Shown: positions 45,001 to 55,993, counted from the stretch's first letter. The stretch: 64,000 nt of DNA from Calocera cornea HHB12733 (GCA_001632435.1 KV423980.1:1-64000), one strand, 5' to 3'. A program made the numbers and translations. The notes: generated from the letters alone by a model not told the origin.

Positions 45001-45909
45001 TCAGAGCTCTCGTATAGGCTCTTGCGGCGGTTTTGGCTGTTCTGACGGGCGGGGTGTGGTGGAGGTGGCTGCGGCGGAGAGGGCGGAGAGCGGCACCCAC
45101 TCGTTCACCCACATGTACCGAGAGAAGGCGACATAAAGCCAGCGGAACCATAGCATCTGGGAGCGATGGGCGAGCATCGCCCGTACTGCTTGTGCATATT
45201 GCTCGATGGAGAGGGAGAGCCTGGCGGTGGGGGAGGAGTGCAGGGGGACGAACCACGCAAAGAGGGCGATGAACTTTGGCGTGAGGGGGGAAGAGAGCAG
45301 CATATAGCTTGGTGGGAGCTGCTGTTGTGATTCGGCGGTGGAGTGGGATGGAGATTGTGAGGAGAGAAGGGCGAGCGGGAGGGAGGCGTGGTTGACGTGC
45401 CCCGATACGCCGCGTTCGTCGAACGTCAGGAGGAGGGTGATGTTCTCGTGCGTTTTGAGGAAGGAGTGAAGGTGCTCGAGGATGGGTTCCGGCTCCCAGG
45501 AAGTCGTCATCGAGTCTGGTAGTCGTCTGTATAGTAGCACAATCAGCCCTGAATCATGATATACTATTCCCTTTGGGACATACGGATCATCAACGACCTG
45601 TACCCTCTCCCTCCCCAGGCCCATCACCTCCGCCGCGTCCGCCAACTCGCCCCTCCTAACACCGCCCAGACCTTCCGCATCCCCCACGCTGAGGCAGAGC
45701 ACCCACACCTCCCACCCTGCCGACACTAAGGAGAGGAGTGTGGGCGCGAAGAACATGGACTCGTCGTCCGGATGAGCGGTGAGGAGGACGGCGGTTCCGG
45801 TGGGGTGGGGGAAAGGGAGGGAGGGAGAGGGGAGGGGTCCGTAGAGCACGAATAAGGCTAGGCCTAGTGCAGCGAGAAGAAGGACGGCGCGAGCGCGTAT
45901 TCGAGGCAT
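45001..45909 (-). CDS. GPI12: N-acetylglucosaminyl-phosphatidylinositol de-N-acetylase (PIG-L/GPI12)
   Basis: Second step of GPI anchor synthesis on the cytosolic face of the ER: removes acetate from GlcNAc-PI. It has an N-terminal membrane helix (about 8-24), the metal-binding motif AHPDDE at residues 45-50 and the second metal motif GVSGHVNH. A 57-nt intron (about 45594-45538) is predicted because the family needs DDP followed closely by DSMTTSWEPEPI; it has GT-AG ends and no stop, so the frame is open with or without splicing. The spliced product is 283 aa. Confidence 0.92.
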   Translation of the reverse strand: MPRIRARAVLLLAALGLALFVLYGPLPSPSLPFPHPTGTAVLLTAHPDDESMFFAPTLLSLVSAGWEVWVLCLSVGDAEGLGGVRRGELADAAEVMGLGRERVQVVDDPYVPKGIVYHDSGLIVLLYRRLPDSMTTSWEPEPILEHLHSFLKTHENITLLLTFDERGVSGHVNHASLPLALLSSQSPSHSTAESQQQLPPSYMLLSSPLTPKFIALFAWFVPLHSSPTARLSLSIEQYAQAVRAMLAHRSQMLWFRWLYVAFSRYMWVNEWVPLSALSAAATSTTPRPSEQPKPPQEPIREL

Positions 45910-46298
45910 CGGGCAGGTGGTGCTGCTTGACGCCGACGAGAGGAGCGAGGTCAGCGGGAGGGAGCAGACGCGAGGCGATGGACGGTGACGAGGCGAGTCT
46001 GTGTCCTACGACACTATTCACAACTGACACGACTTTTCTTCACTCCAACATAGAACGCCCTTCGAATTTTCAGTACGTCGATAGATCATCTGTCATACAG
46101 TGTATTATTGTCACATATTGATCCACTCTCAATACACTACGGTTCGCTCTCGGTGTCGCGGTCGTCGTCGTCTGCGCACCATCCGTGGCGATGCAGAACC
46201 CCGGATCCCTGACATCGTCGCGTCCCACACCGTCGCCGAGCCCACCGGCACCATCTCCACACCATACTCTCATCCCTTCTCTCTAAATCATCTCATGT
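45910..46298. other. Divergent promoter (PIG-L / SEC5)
   Basis: 389 bp between opposite start codons. An ATG at 46295 opens a short upstream frame that overlaps the SEC5 start. Confidence 0.5.
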
Positions 46299-49200
46299 AT
46301 GGCACCCCTCAACCTCGAAGCTGACGAAGCTGCTCGTGAGTCCCCAACTCATCTCATCAACCAGACGCTCCTTGCTGAGGATAGTCCTGCAGTCCTCAAA
46401 GCGTACCACATCCACTCCCTCGAACCGCAGAAATGGGAGGACATCGACCATGAGCTGGACGAGAATGGAGTTGTGGCAGGCGTTGCGAGCCCCACGGTCG
46501 GCAGGGACTATGATGATGATGTGCTGGGGATCGGGAGGGGGAACCATATCGAGTATGTCACCTTCGGTGTGCAAGGTTCGGAAAGTAGGGCTCATTGCTG
46601 CATAGTTTAAGCAAGATGGATCTCGAGACCCGTATGTGCCATAGTAAACAGTGAATGTCCCATCCACTAAACTCTCCATCAGGCGCCTCCATCCTCCTCT
46701 CCTCCAAGTCGTTCGACCCCAAATCCTATCTAATGCACGTCTACCCCTCCGCCTCCTACTCCGACCTCGCCTCTGCAATCCCGCGGCTCCAAGCCTCCAT
46801 CGACAGCCGGAGCGAGGCGATCCGGATCTTGGTCGAGGAGAACTTTGACAGGTTCGTGGCTGTCAAGAGCTCAACGACGGCCATTGGGCAGAATATCACG
46901 GGCGCGTTCCCACCCGGGACGGAGTATAGGACCCAGGAGTTGACGGCGGCGCTGAAACGTGTGTGCTTGCCTTCTTTGGATGAGTGATGTGCTGATCGAG
47001 GTGCAGAGGCGTCGGCCAAGGCGAATCAGGTGTTCTTGCCTGTGCTGGAGGCGTCCGCAAGTGCGACGAAGCTGCGCTCTACACTTGCGGTCTTCTCGCG
47101 TTCGAAGTACTTGTTCAACCTCCCCAGCGTGCTGAACGAGGCCATCGATGCTGTGCGTTAGCTCTACTACCGTATTTCCATGACCGCCTAATCCGAGCTT
47201 GCGTAGGGCAAATTCGACCACGCCATCCGCTCCTACAAGAAGGGCCGCGCAGTGCGCGAGCGCCCACCGCCCAACATGGGCGTGACCGAATCCCGCATCC
47301 TGGACAAAGTCTGGACCGGCGTCGAGAAAGTGATCGCCGACCTGCGTGACAAGCTCCTCAGCCGGCTGCGGGAAGGCGGCGTTCCCGTCGACGACGTGGA
47401 GAAGACGATCGAGATGCTGCTGGAGCTTGATGGGCCCGAGGACCCCGTGTGGACGTACTTCGATGCGCAGCACCAGAGGATGGCGGACAGGCTCAGGGCG
47501 GTGTATGAGCGGATGGGGGAGAGGGTCAAGTTGGCTAGGGAGAAGGCTGCGGCGGAGGACACGAGCGAGGCGGTTCGGGCGGCGGGGTTGAGGATATGCG
47601 TGTTCGCATTGCATGGGAAGCATCAGGAGGCTATCATTGGTAATTGTCGCAAACAGTGCCTGCGAAAGATGTGTGCTGATATGGAGTGCAGCGAAAGGCT
47701 CTGGCTGGGAGGTATGGGAAGCGAACTTGAGCCTAGTCAAGCAGCTATCGGAAGTGCTCATGAGCTCCCTCCCCGCCTTCTGGAAAGTCGCGCGGGACTG
47801 GACCGAAGGCCGATTCAAGCGCACCTCTCCGAACGCGCCGACGACACGCCGCTCACCCGCGCAAATCCGCACCATGTCCCTCGAGCTCACGCGCATCTAC
47901 GTCTCCCTCATCTCCCAGCACTTCACCCTCTCCGACCCGTCCGCCTCGCGCCCGCCGTCAAGCTCGTTCGTCTTTCTCCCCCCGGTGACGAACTCGCTCA
48001 CGAGTGCACACTATCTTGAGAGGCTGCTGGGGGAACTGAACGACTGTGTGGGCGATGTGATGGGGCTCGAGATGGGCGGAGGGGTCGAGGCGGGTGAGGG
48101 GCTGAAGGGGCTTGTGGAGACGGCCAGGTGGAGATATGTCGATGTGCTCTGCGAGGGTTGGCATACTGGTGCGTGCCATGTGGAACCTGTCAAGCCGTAT
48201 ACTAACCAGACACGCCAGATTCGAATCTCTTCCACCACCTCGAGACTTGGTCCCTCCCTCCTGCGGATATGGAAACGGCATCGACAACAACAACCCCCAC
48301 CACGTACCTCGAGCGCGTGCGCCAGTTCCAGCAGCATAACACATCCACCTGTTTCAAGCTCGCTTCGCCGTCGGTTGGGCCGGAGAAGACGAAACTGCCA
48401 TCGCCGCAGTATGTGAATCGCATCAAGACTGCTTTCTTGGACAGCTTGTATAGTATTCTGGATGGACTCGTGCGGTTTGCTAGCGAGGAGGTGGAAGGTG
48501 CCGAGGTTAAGGATTCGGTGTGTCCGCACAACCCGGCGAGGCTGATTGAAGGCTGATCCCATGTTTAGGATTCTCGAATTCTCCTGACGGTTTCGAATCT
48601 ACACCACCTCGACAAGGACCTCATCCCCCGAATGATGTTGCAGCTGGAGAAGACGTTCAACGCGAAGCTCGAGGAAGACCGGGCAACTCTGGCTGCTGTT
48701 GTGCAGGAGCTGGACAAAACCCTGTTCGACGACTTTGTCAAGTCGAAGGCGGTCGTCCTGACTGCTATCATCCGGAAGGGCATCCTGCACAGCGGGATGG
48801 ACTGGGCTGGTACTGGACGACCAACACGTGAGTCTATACGCTCGGGCTTCATTCACAACCTGACCATTTGTGGCAGAGGTCCGACCATACATGTACGAAG
48901 CGCTCATGTATCTAGTCCAGATACACTCTCAGGTGTCTCTGATGGCCCGGCCTCTGTTGGAGCGCACATTGAGCTCGCTCGTCATGTCTATTGCTACTGA
49001 AGCACTCGCTTGCTTCAAGCAGGTCACCAAGTTTGGAATGGGTGGCATGTTGGCTGTAAGTCTCCAATATGTCGCTAGCAAGCAGCCCACTAATAGCCCA
49101 ATCAGGCTACCCTCGAGATTGAGTTCTTCCACCAGACCATGCTGCAATACGTGTCGCCTGAAGCTGCTGCAACTCTTGGAGAGATCTACACGACGATTTC

Positions 49201-49438
49201 ACAAGTGTACCAGAAGGCCCCGCCAGTAGGCGGTGTCGGTGCCGCAAACTTGCAGACGGAACTGGACGCTGTCAAGAAGACGCTTCACGATGGCCGAAAG
49301 GGAACAAGCGTCGAATTCATGTGTTTCAAGATTAAGAAAGACAAGGAGAAGGCGAAGGAGAAGGCGAAAGAGACAGAGCGTCCTGACAAAGGCAAGGAAC
49401 GAGAGCGACCGGCGCCTTCGAGGAGACGTGAGACTTGA
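46299..49438 (+). CDS. SEC5: Exocyst complex component Sec5
   Basis: Subunit of the octameric exocyst that tethers secretory vesicles to the plasma membrane. About eleven exons give about 875 aa. Key blocks after splicing: DEAALLKAYHIHSLEP, KMDLETRASILLSSKSFDP, EENFDRFVAVKSST, ASAKANQVFLPVLE, SRSKYLFNLPSVLNEAI, FDHAIRSYKKG, and the long helical C-terminal part (LHHLDKDLIPRM, VRPYMYEALMYLVQIHSQV, EIEFFHQTMLQYVS). These match the Sec5 N-terminal coiled-coil and helical-rod organisation. A 26-nt exon (about 46608-46633) joins NHI to KMDLETR. The C-terminus is a Lys/Glu/Arg-rich tail. It converges on the RMD1-family gene with 194 bp between stops. Confidence 0.9.
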
Positions 49439-49632
49439 GGTGCAACACATCGCATCGCACGAGATTTGCATAGGATTGTATTTGCAGTGTAGACGATACA
49501 GTACTTTCATATTCCCCCATTCAATCATACCCCGTTCGAACATTACTCCGACTTGTAATATAGGTAGACTATGGAGGAGACAATTGAATGCGGAGGTTAA
49601 GCCACAGGGGTATCATAAATGGTGGGGATGAT

Positions 49633-51350
49633 TCAAGCGAAGAGGTCGATGAAGATAGTCGCTAAGCCGAGAACTGCAATTGCCATGGTGAGCAGTAGTC
49701 ATAGCCTAAGGTGGAATAATGCTTACCGATTTCGATGCCGATAAGTATGATGACAATTTGCTCAAGCCGCTCAGCATGTCTGCTCGAGACAGTCTCCTTA
49801 AGCAGCTGGAGCATGTCCTGCAAGACCTCCACACGCTGATTTAACAGCTCAATGCGCTGCGGGATCTCGAGATATTGGCGAAACGCTGCATATAGCGGTT
49901 CAAGGTCCGGGAATGTCCAGAATAGTTCCTGAACGCCATCGTCATTATTCCGGCGATTGACATCGAGCAGATTACTCACGGGGGAATCCAAAACTGATCC
50001 GACAAGATTGATGTTTATCCTCAGAATGAAGAGCTGCCCAATCTGCTGCATGATCTCCGCATGTTTCAATGCGATCTTCCCAGATTCTGAGATGATCTCC
50101 GGAATATCCTTGGTATCATCAATCGTCGAGGTGATGAGCTCTTCGAACTGGAAGATCTATTAGTCCTGAAAACGGCATGAACGACGGTCAAACACACCAG
50201 CGATATCTTCACAGATTGGGCGAGTGCGTGCGACAAAGCGAGTTTTGTCCTGAGAAGTATGTAAGTGTATGCTTGCCTGAGAAGATCTGGACAGACATGT
50301 AGCTTGAGCCGCGACGCAAGGCGATAACATCGTTGTATATCCGCGAATATTGAGCATAGTAGAAGTTGAGTTCCTCCTTCTCTATGTCGTCCAGAGCGAG
50401 GCGTTCTTCCTCAAATCGTCTCCTTCAGGAGCATGGGTATCACTATCATTGCGAGGAGCCAAGGAAGAGACTCACAAGGACGACAAGAATCTCCTCTCAT
50501 GTGTCTCGCTCATACCCCAAATGACGACTGCGCCATACTCGAAGCAGAAGATCTCCCCCGTCTCGGTCTCTTCACCCTTATCAAACCTGCTGCGTTTCTT
50601 CTTCTTCTTCACTACATCATCAGATACTCCTCCGTCTCCTCCATTCCGGGCCTCGCCAATCCCAAGCAGATCAGCGACTTCCGGTTCAGTAGCCGGGGTT
50701 GGAGGCTCCGGAGGCGCATACGTGTAAGGGGTGTAAATCGCCTCGTCAAATTTGCGCGGATTTGTGCGATTTGTAGCGTGCCGGGCGTGGAAGAACTTCA
50801 TCAGGTCATCTAATCGATAGGTCCTAACATCGATGTCAGAACGGTTCGGAAATGCATCCATGTGCTCACGTCGCTGTGCAATATGCGGTCACACGGGGCA
50901 ACTTTGCCTTTTCCTTTTTCGTCAGTCGGGCTGCATCTTTCCTAGCCGCACCGGCTGGTATTTGGGCAATCTGATTGTATACCTGTAGCAACTTGAGCGT
51001 ACGTGCATACACGGCAAGGGATCATGCGTACCTCGACATCGCGCTCTTCCTCGTCCCCACCCTCATCATCCGTCGGTGTTGATGAATCCTCCTCCTCCTC
51101 CTCTTCAATATCATCTACCAGGTTGATTTGGGATTGTGTTCTAATCTCAGGTTGCTCGGGCAAGACCTTCAGCTTTTGGCTCGTCTTCGACGTCCTATAG
51201 CCATGTGAGCCTCATCTTGACGTCAGGGACCTGCTAAGTATCTCACCTGAGCGGCGCGCCCTTCTGCTTGCCAATCTGTGGCTCAGCTGCTTTCGTCTCA
51301 TAAGGCTGAGGCAAGACGCCTTTGGACGCTGGTTTTGATGTTGAGGCCAT
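49633..51350 (-). CDS. RMD1/Sif3-family (DUF155) protein
   Basis: Members in yeast (Rmd1, Rmd8) and humans (RMND1) are membrane proteins linked to meiotic division or mitochondrial translation. The exon chain gives: acidic N-terminal head with a Glu run, the signature KLPRVTAYCTATTYRL, the block GEIFCFEYGAVVIWG, EEERLALDDIEKEELNFYY, KLALSHALAQSVKISLFEE, then IGQLFILRININLVGSVLDS, LYAAFRQYLEIPQRIELLNQ and the C-terminal membrane helix IVIILIGIEIVLGLATIFID. Every join uses GT-AG introns of about 45-60 nt. The stop is TGA at 49633-49635. The poly-Lys run near the middle could be a nuclear or mitochondrial sorting element; no function is claimed. Confidence 0.85.
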
Positions 51351-51809
51351 GATCGTCGTGTTGACCGTGATGGGTGGGTGCAAGGCACGTTCTAAGGCAC
51401 CGTTGCCGTTTCTGGCACTGACAGGCGCAATTGATCCCGTGACCCGGGCACTCACGTAATACCACGTGCGTGGTTGGTCGGTGTGGCAAAAGTGCCTCGG
51501 ACGAAAGGCCGGCTGTTCCCCGTTCAATTTCTGGCAGGTGTTCTCGCCGTTCTAGGTTCAGTAGGCTGATGTGTACGTTGCCAATAAATATTATTTCACG
51601 AGTATACTGACATTGTACATATTAAAAAATGCAACTATGTATGCGTTCTCATCGGGCTGGCCGAAGAGCACAGAAGCATGGATCCTCAGAAGAACTGTAA
51701 CCTTTAACTATATATCAAGCAGCTTGCCAAAGCGACACAACGCTTTTCTTACCAGGAGAAGATGTACATATTGTCCCAGTGGGTGAAAGATTAGCGCCAT
51801 CCGAGAGGC
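51351..51809. other. Intergenic between CxGAYC protein 2 and RMD1-family gene
   Basis: AT-rich from about 51570 to 51740, consistent with a 3' flank; no gene seen. Confidence 0.5.
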
Positions 51810-52949
51810 TCAAATGGCAGCTGCCTTTGGTAGAACTGACGAGTCCTCATCCAATGACGTAGCGGAAGAGACTGTCTGCAGGCCGCCGCGACACGTAAAG
51901 CCGCCGTGACAATATGCGCCGGTACAGAGGATGTGGGGAGCAACGGCTTGTGCGGGGCGCGACTCAGTAGTTGAGTTGCGGCCGTTATCGTGGCAGTATC
52001 CACCAGAACAGTCGGGGGAGGAGGAGGAGGTTCGGGTGACATGCGGAATGTCGCTCTCAAGATTCTCCAGTGTTGCAGGTGTCATCGGATCTTTGGAATC
52101 GCTGTCCTCGTTTGGTCCGGAAGATGTTGAGGGAGCCTGAGTCGTCTGAAGAGCATTGTGGGTAGCAATGTCACCATGACAGTATGCGCCCGAGCAGCGG
52201 CGGCCCGGGGCGACGACTTGAGCTATAGGCATGGCAGTGGTTGAATTGTGTCCGCCAGCGTTGCAGTATGCGCCGATACAATCGGGGTCAGGAGACGCGG
52301 TTCGTCCGACCTGAAGTGTTGAAACAGGGCTGTTGCTGTTACAATATGCGCCTGAGCAGTCGGGATGGGGAGACGCGGCTTGGGTGGAACGCAAGGTTGC
52401 GCCATGAACGTCATCGTTGCAGTAGGCGCCGATACAATTGGGGTGCGGAGTAATCGTTTGCTCCACGTGCACTTTCGGAGCAATGTCGCCATTGCAATAT
52501 GCGCCTAAACAATCGGGGTGGGGAGAAGCGGGTTGTTCGACATGCAACGCCGCCAAAGACTTCATCGCGGCCGGCGTGCTTGAGTGGTCAAAATATGGAC
52601 CTCGTGGGGATGTGCTGTCATCGCGCCATGAACCTAGACGCAGTTCGGCGAGTCCACTAGGCTTGATTAAGGGAGCCCGTTTCGACAGATGCAGCTTGGG
52701 GGAAGCCGTGTACTTGTACAGGCAGCCACCATCGGAGAAGACGGGATTGTAGAGCTCGCTGGGAACCTCCGGTTGATGGACGGTATCCGGGAACTCGGTG
52801 TACAGCGACGACGTTGCTGAATGAGCATCATCGTCGTCCGTCAGTGCCGGGGTGGATTGCGAGGTGAGGAAATCCAACCCTGGGGTTAGCACCTCATATG
52901 TAGCATTTCCATTCCTGAACGAGTGCCAGTTGGAGTGAAGAGTCGACAT
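51810..52949 (-). CDS. CxGAYC-motif repeat protein 2 (unknown function)
   Basis: Unrecognised single-exon protein of 379 aa, no signal peptide or membrane helix. After a 150-residue low-complexity head come seven copies of C-x-G-[AG]-Y-C-[NH]: DCLGAYCNG, NCIGAYCND, DCSGAYCNS, DCIGAYCNA, RCSGAYCHG, DCSGGYCHD and LCTGAYCHG. The first four units recur about every 26-27 residues, each preceded by a [LV]-x-x-x-x-[ST]-P-x-P-[DN]-C lead-in such as ASPHPDC. Nucleotides of the units differ at synonymous sites while the motif is kept. The same motif occurs three times in the protein at 43301-44188. Function could be metal binding, a disulphide-looped peptide display or a peptide precursor; nothing here decides between them. 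Confidence 0.75.
   Translation of the reverse strand: MSTLHSNWHSFRNGNATYEVLTPGLDFLTSQSTPALTDDDDAHSATSSLYTEFPDTVHQPEVPSELYNPVFSDGGCLYKYTASPKLHLSKRAPLIKPSGLAELRLGSWRDDSTSPRGPYFDHSSTPAAMKSLAALHVEQPASPHPDCLGAYCNGDIAPKVHVEQTITPHPNCIGAYCNDDVHGATLRSTQAASPHPDCSGAYCNSNSPVSTLQVGRTASPDPDCIGAYCNAGGHNSTTAMPIAQVVAPGRRCSGAYCHGDIATHNALQTTQAPSTSSGPNEDSDSKDPMTPATLENLESDIPHVTRTSSSSPDCSGGYCHDNGRNSTTESRPAQAVAPHILCTGAYCHGGFTCRGGLQTVSSATSLDEDSSVLPKAAAI
51909..52511 (-). repeat. Seven CxGAYC coding repeats
   Basis: Motif positions on the plus coordinate: 52494-52511, 52419-52436, 52341-52358, 52263-52280, 52179-52196, 51993-52010 and 51909-51926. The first four are spaced 75 to 78 nt; the others are farther apart. 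All lie in one reading frame. Confidence 0.9.
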
Positions 52950-53022
52950 GTCGAAAGAGAAGATCGGCTTCGTTGAGGTTTTGTGGAGCGTGTGTCTCAG
53001 GAGAGTTCCGAGAACGAGCCAT

Positions 53023-53029
53023 TATATAG
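53023..53029 (-). promoter_or_regulatory. TATA box of CxGAYC protein 2 gene
   Basis: CTATATAA on the minus strand lies about 75 nt before the ATG at 52949, a position like that in the gene at 43301. Confidence 0.45.
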
Positions 53030-54086
53030 AGGGCAGCGACGTATTCCGAACCGTGCTAACAGCGGGCGGGACATCCCTCGTGTTTAGCCAGCATGGCAAC
53101 ACCTGAAAACTTCTCCGAGGTCGAGCTTGGAGCTTGATGGCGCAAGATTGCATCGCATGGGGTGGCTCCTACTGCACCATCGAGTCAGCAACCGCAACTT
53201 CTTAGCTCAATCCGGAAAAAATGAGATGAAAGCCGTGTCAGGCGCACCGGTCAGGAAGCATACAGCAGTTCAGTTGCTGTGTGGCGTCTGAATATTCTGA
53301 TCATAGGCAGTGCAGTTCTCTGTCGCGCGCAGAGAAGCATCAATACAGCCACATATCGGCATGGGAACAATATATTTTGCCTTGACGGTGAGCAGCCGGG
53401 GCGGCACGGACTCCAGTATGTTCGTTCGGTTGGTCTGGCTGGCAACGCTCCTTCGTCCGCGAGGGTCCCCGATGGGAGATCCAAGTAATTCCATCAGAAG
53501 CATTGTTGACAAGTTGTCCGCCCCTGGGCAACGTCCTACGTTGTGGAAGAAACGTCTTTCGGCCGATCAAGAGCGCATCCACGATCTGCCTGAGGTATGC
53601 GGTTTCAAGATCGAGGAGTGCTTGGTTCAATCCACAGTCCGAGGTTCTGATGAGCATCCGAACCAGAGACCCAAGCTTTTGCCGGGCGCTGTGCTAACGA
53701 CAACCGAGCCAATCCAGTCCGTACTCAATATATCTTTTGTGCCAAGATCGGGTTACTGGGTAGGCGAAACGCTCAGGCTTATCGCGGTCCATTTTGAGAG
53801 GAGAAGTCGCCGATGCCGCCGCGAGTCGCATGGTCGGCCGGTATGAAGGGAGTCGGGTCGGGGCCCTCACGCGCGCAGCATCGGTCCTCACGGAATGTTG
53901 AACCGCTGTCAAGATATTGCTGGAACGCCTTATCCAGAATTGTACAATACCTGCGCTGAAACCTCGATTAGTCCGGTGTTCGCTTCACATGCATCGACAG
54001 ATAACGCCTCAACGCAGGCTGTCCAGATGTTCCCGCACAAAAACCTTCTTCAAAGTCCCAAATGCCGCCCTGGTTTGCCAGAAGGG
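53030..54086. other. Intergenic with one unassigned open frame
   Basis: Apart from the doubtful frame at 53472-53846, nothing is recognised up to the left target-site copy of the transposon. Confidence 0.4.
53472..53846 (+). CDS. Doubtful hypothetical protein
   Basis: A 124-codon frame from an ATG with purine context. It has no domain that I recognise, no signal peptide and no clear splice signals. It may be a remnant of the sequence into which nearby elements inserted, or noise. Confidence 0.2.
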   Translation: MGDPSNSIRSIVDKLSAPGQRPTLWKKRLSADQERIHDLPEVCGFKIEECLVQSTVRGSDEHPNQRPKLLPGAVLTTTEPIQSVLNISFVPRSGYWVGETLRLIAVHFERRSRRCRRESHGRPV

Positions 54087-54096
54087 TAAAATGCAA
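54087..54096 (+). repeat. Left target-site duplication of the MULE
   Basis: TAAAATGCAA directly abuts the left inverted repeat and is repeated without change at 56045-56054 beyond the right one. Confidence 0.9.
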
Positions 54097-54147
54097 GACT
54101 TATCTTCTAGAATGCCCTCGGGTCAGGGCTGTTGGCCTACAATGCCC
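54097..54147 (+). repeat. Left terminal inverted repeat of the MULE
   Basis: Starts GACTTATCTTCTAGAATGCC and ends GGCCTACAATGCCC; pairs with 55994-56044. Confidence 0.92.
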
Positions 54148-54228
54148 GTCGGCACAAAATGATCTAGATTGCCCAGCACACTTTGGGTCGCATTGTTTAT
54201 GTACATGTGTGGCTATGAAATCGTTGCT

Positions 54229-55875
54229 CTAATGGCTCCCCTGAAGTGGTCGAACACCTGCCTCCTTCCGCCTGTTTGCAGGGCGACCACGGATCTTCTT
54301 GAGAGCCGGAGGGTTGATTTCTGCATGAGCTTCGAGGTCAGAAAGGCGGACAGGCTGGTATGGGCGGCGGTAGGTCTCTTGCAATGTGGTGACCAGGTAG
54401 GACCGGTCGATGTAGGTGCCCGGGTCAAGCTTGAAGTGCAGACAGAGGGCGATACCATGTGCACACGGAATAAGGAATTGCTGGAACCACTTGCATGTGC
54501 AGTACCCGGTGCGGAGATCTGCATCCAGGGTGACCTCGTGCTCCTCTCCTGTCAGATCGGCAGCCAGTCGGACAAGTGCATGGTGAGTGCTGGAGGGTAG
54601 GACCGCATAGCGGCGGGCAAGAGCACACTGCTCAACAAACTTGGCTTGAGCTGCCGGTACAAGCTCAGCATTTGGAGGGAGCCGACCACCCTTCTGGTTG
54701 CGGTCGCAGAACAACACCATCTGGTGATTGTAGATTGTGTCGAGCAGGCGGAGTACTGGAAAGCCACGTGCCTCGACAAAGACACTGTTCATGACCTCGG
54801 CTGCATTTGATGTTGTCCGGCCAAAGCGGGCCCCATTGAAGGCGTACGTGGCCCAACAGGCGGGGTTGATAGCAGCCAGGTAGGCAGCCGCTTGTTCGCT
54901 GATGTTGGCTCGAATGGTGTCAAGGCGTTCTTTGAACAGCCTCTCGGTCTTTGCATAAATGAGTGGGGACATGTGCGGCTCGATCACTGGGCCAAACTGG
55001 CGGACTGCATTGGCGGAGATATGGCGAGCACAGTATGCCTCGTCCACAAGGGGTAGCTCTTCGGACATGGCATTCAGAAGGCCCTTCTGACGGTCTGAGA
55101 TGACAACTGTTGAGGGGGAGTTGAGACCTGGAAGAGCTTCACGGAGCAGTCAAAAAAAGGTCGACCACGTAGCGGTGTCTTCCTTTGGCACAATGGCCCA
55201 TGCAAGCATGACAAGGCGGTCTTCAGCATCGTATGTGACAGCGAGCAGAATCACATATTCAAACGAGGTCTTGGTGAATGCACCATCAACAGCCACAAAG
55301 CGGCGCGCAGATTGCCATGCATGCTTTGCCGGTGATGGGCAGATGAACAGGGAGTTGACGGTGTTCCTCGGACCAAAGGTGAGCTCGATGGTAGCCTCTG
55401 GGTCAGAGGCTCGAAGCAGATTGGCGTAGGGAGGAAGCTTGCGGAACTCCTCAATCTGCTGGCGGAGTGTCTCGCCCAAGATCTCGCGTTTGGCACGGTA
55501 TGCTTGCTGTTTTGATGTGGTAATGCCCTGGCGACGAAGTGTGTCGACAATGGTTGCAGTCTTCACCTTGTCGGTTACCACCAGCCATTTCTTGATCTCC
55601 GTGACCAGGAAAGAGACCCGGCTGGTTGCTGCACGAGATTTGGGTGCGAATACCTGACAGGTATGTGCTGGAACAATTTTGCGCACCACAAACACGTCCC
55701 CTCGACCTGTGACTGATGCACAAAACCCACAGCTCTCAATGCTGCACCTCACCACCAGTCTGCCCGGATCCTTGTCCTTCACGGCCAGCGAGGCACCTTG
55801 ATGATTCGAGTGCAGAGTGAGTGCATGAGAAGCATCCTCGAGAGAGGTGAACTTCTGTCCTTGCAGCACATCCAT
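54229..55875 (-). pseudogene. MULE transposase, open except for one in-frame TGA
   Basis: The frame from ATG 55875 to 54229 has 548 sense positions interrupted only by TGA at 55152-55150 (codon 242). The N-terminal part has a Cys/His zinc-binding module (RCSIESCGF ... VPAHTC). The DDE transposase core follows: first Asp in VAVDGAF, second Asp in VISDRQKGL just after the stop, and Glu in SNAAEVMNS. A SWIM zinc finger (CTCKWF ... CAHG) closes the catalytic half. The stop falls between the first two catalytic residues, so the protein is non-functional unless the codon is read through. The stop can arise from CGA by one C-to-T change. Confidence 0.88.
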
Positions 55876-55993
55876 CTCTGTGGTGATAGGCAGAGTGCAA
55901 AACACAACGCGTCCTTACGGAGGCATTCCAACGCGTTCTGATTGCACCCCTGTGCAGCACTCAGCAGGGCATCCTGGATGCTTTTCCGCCCAT

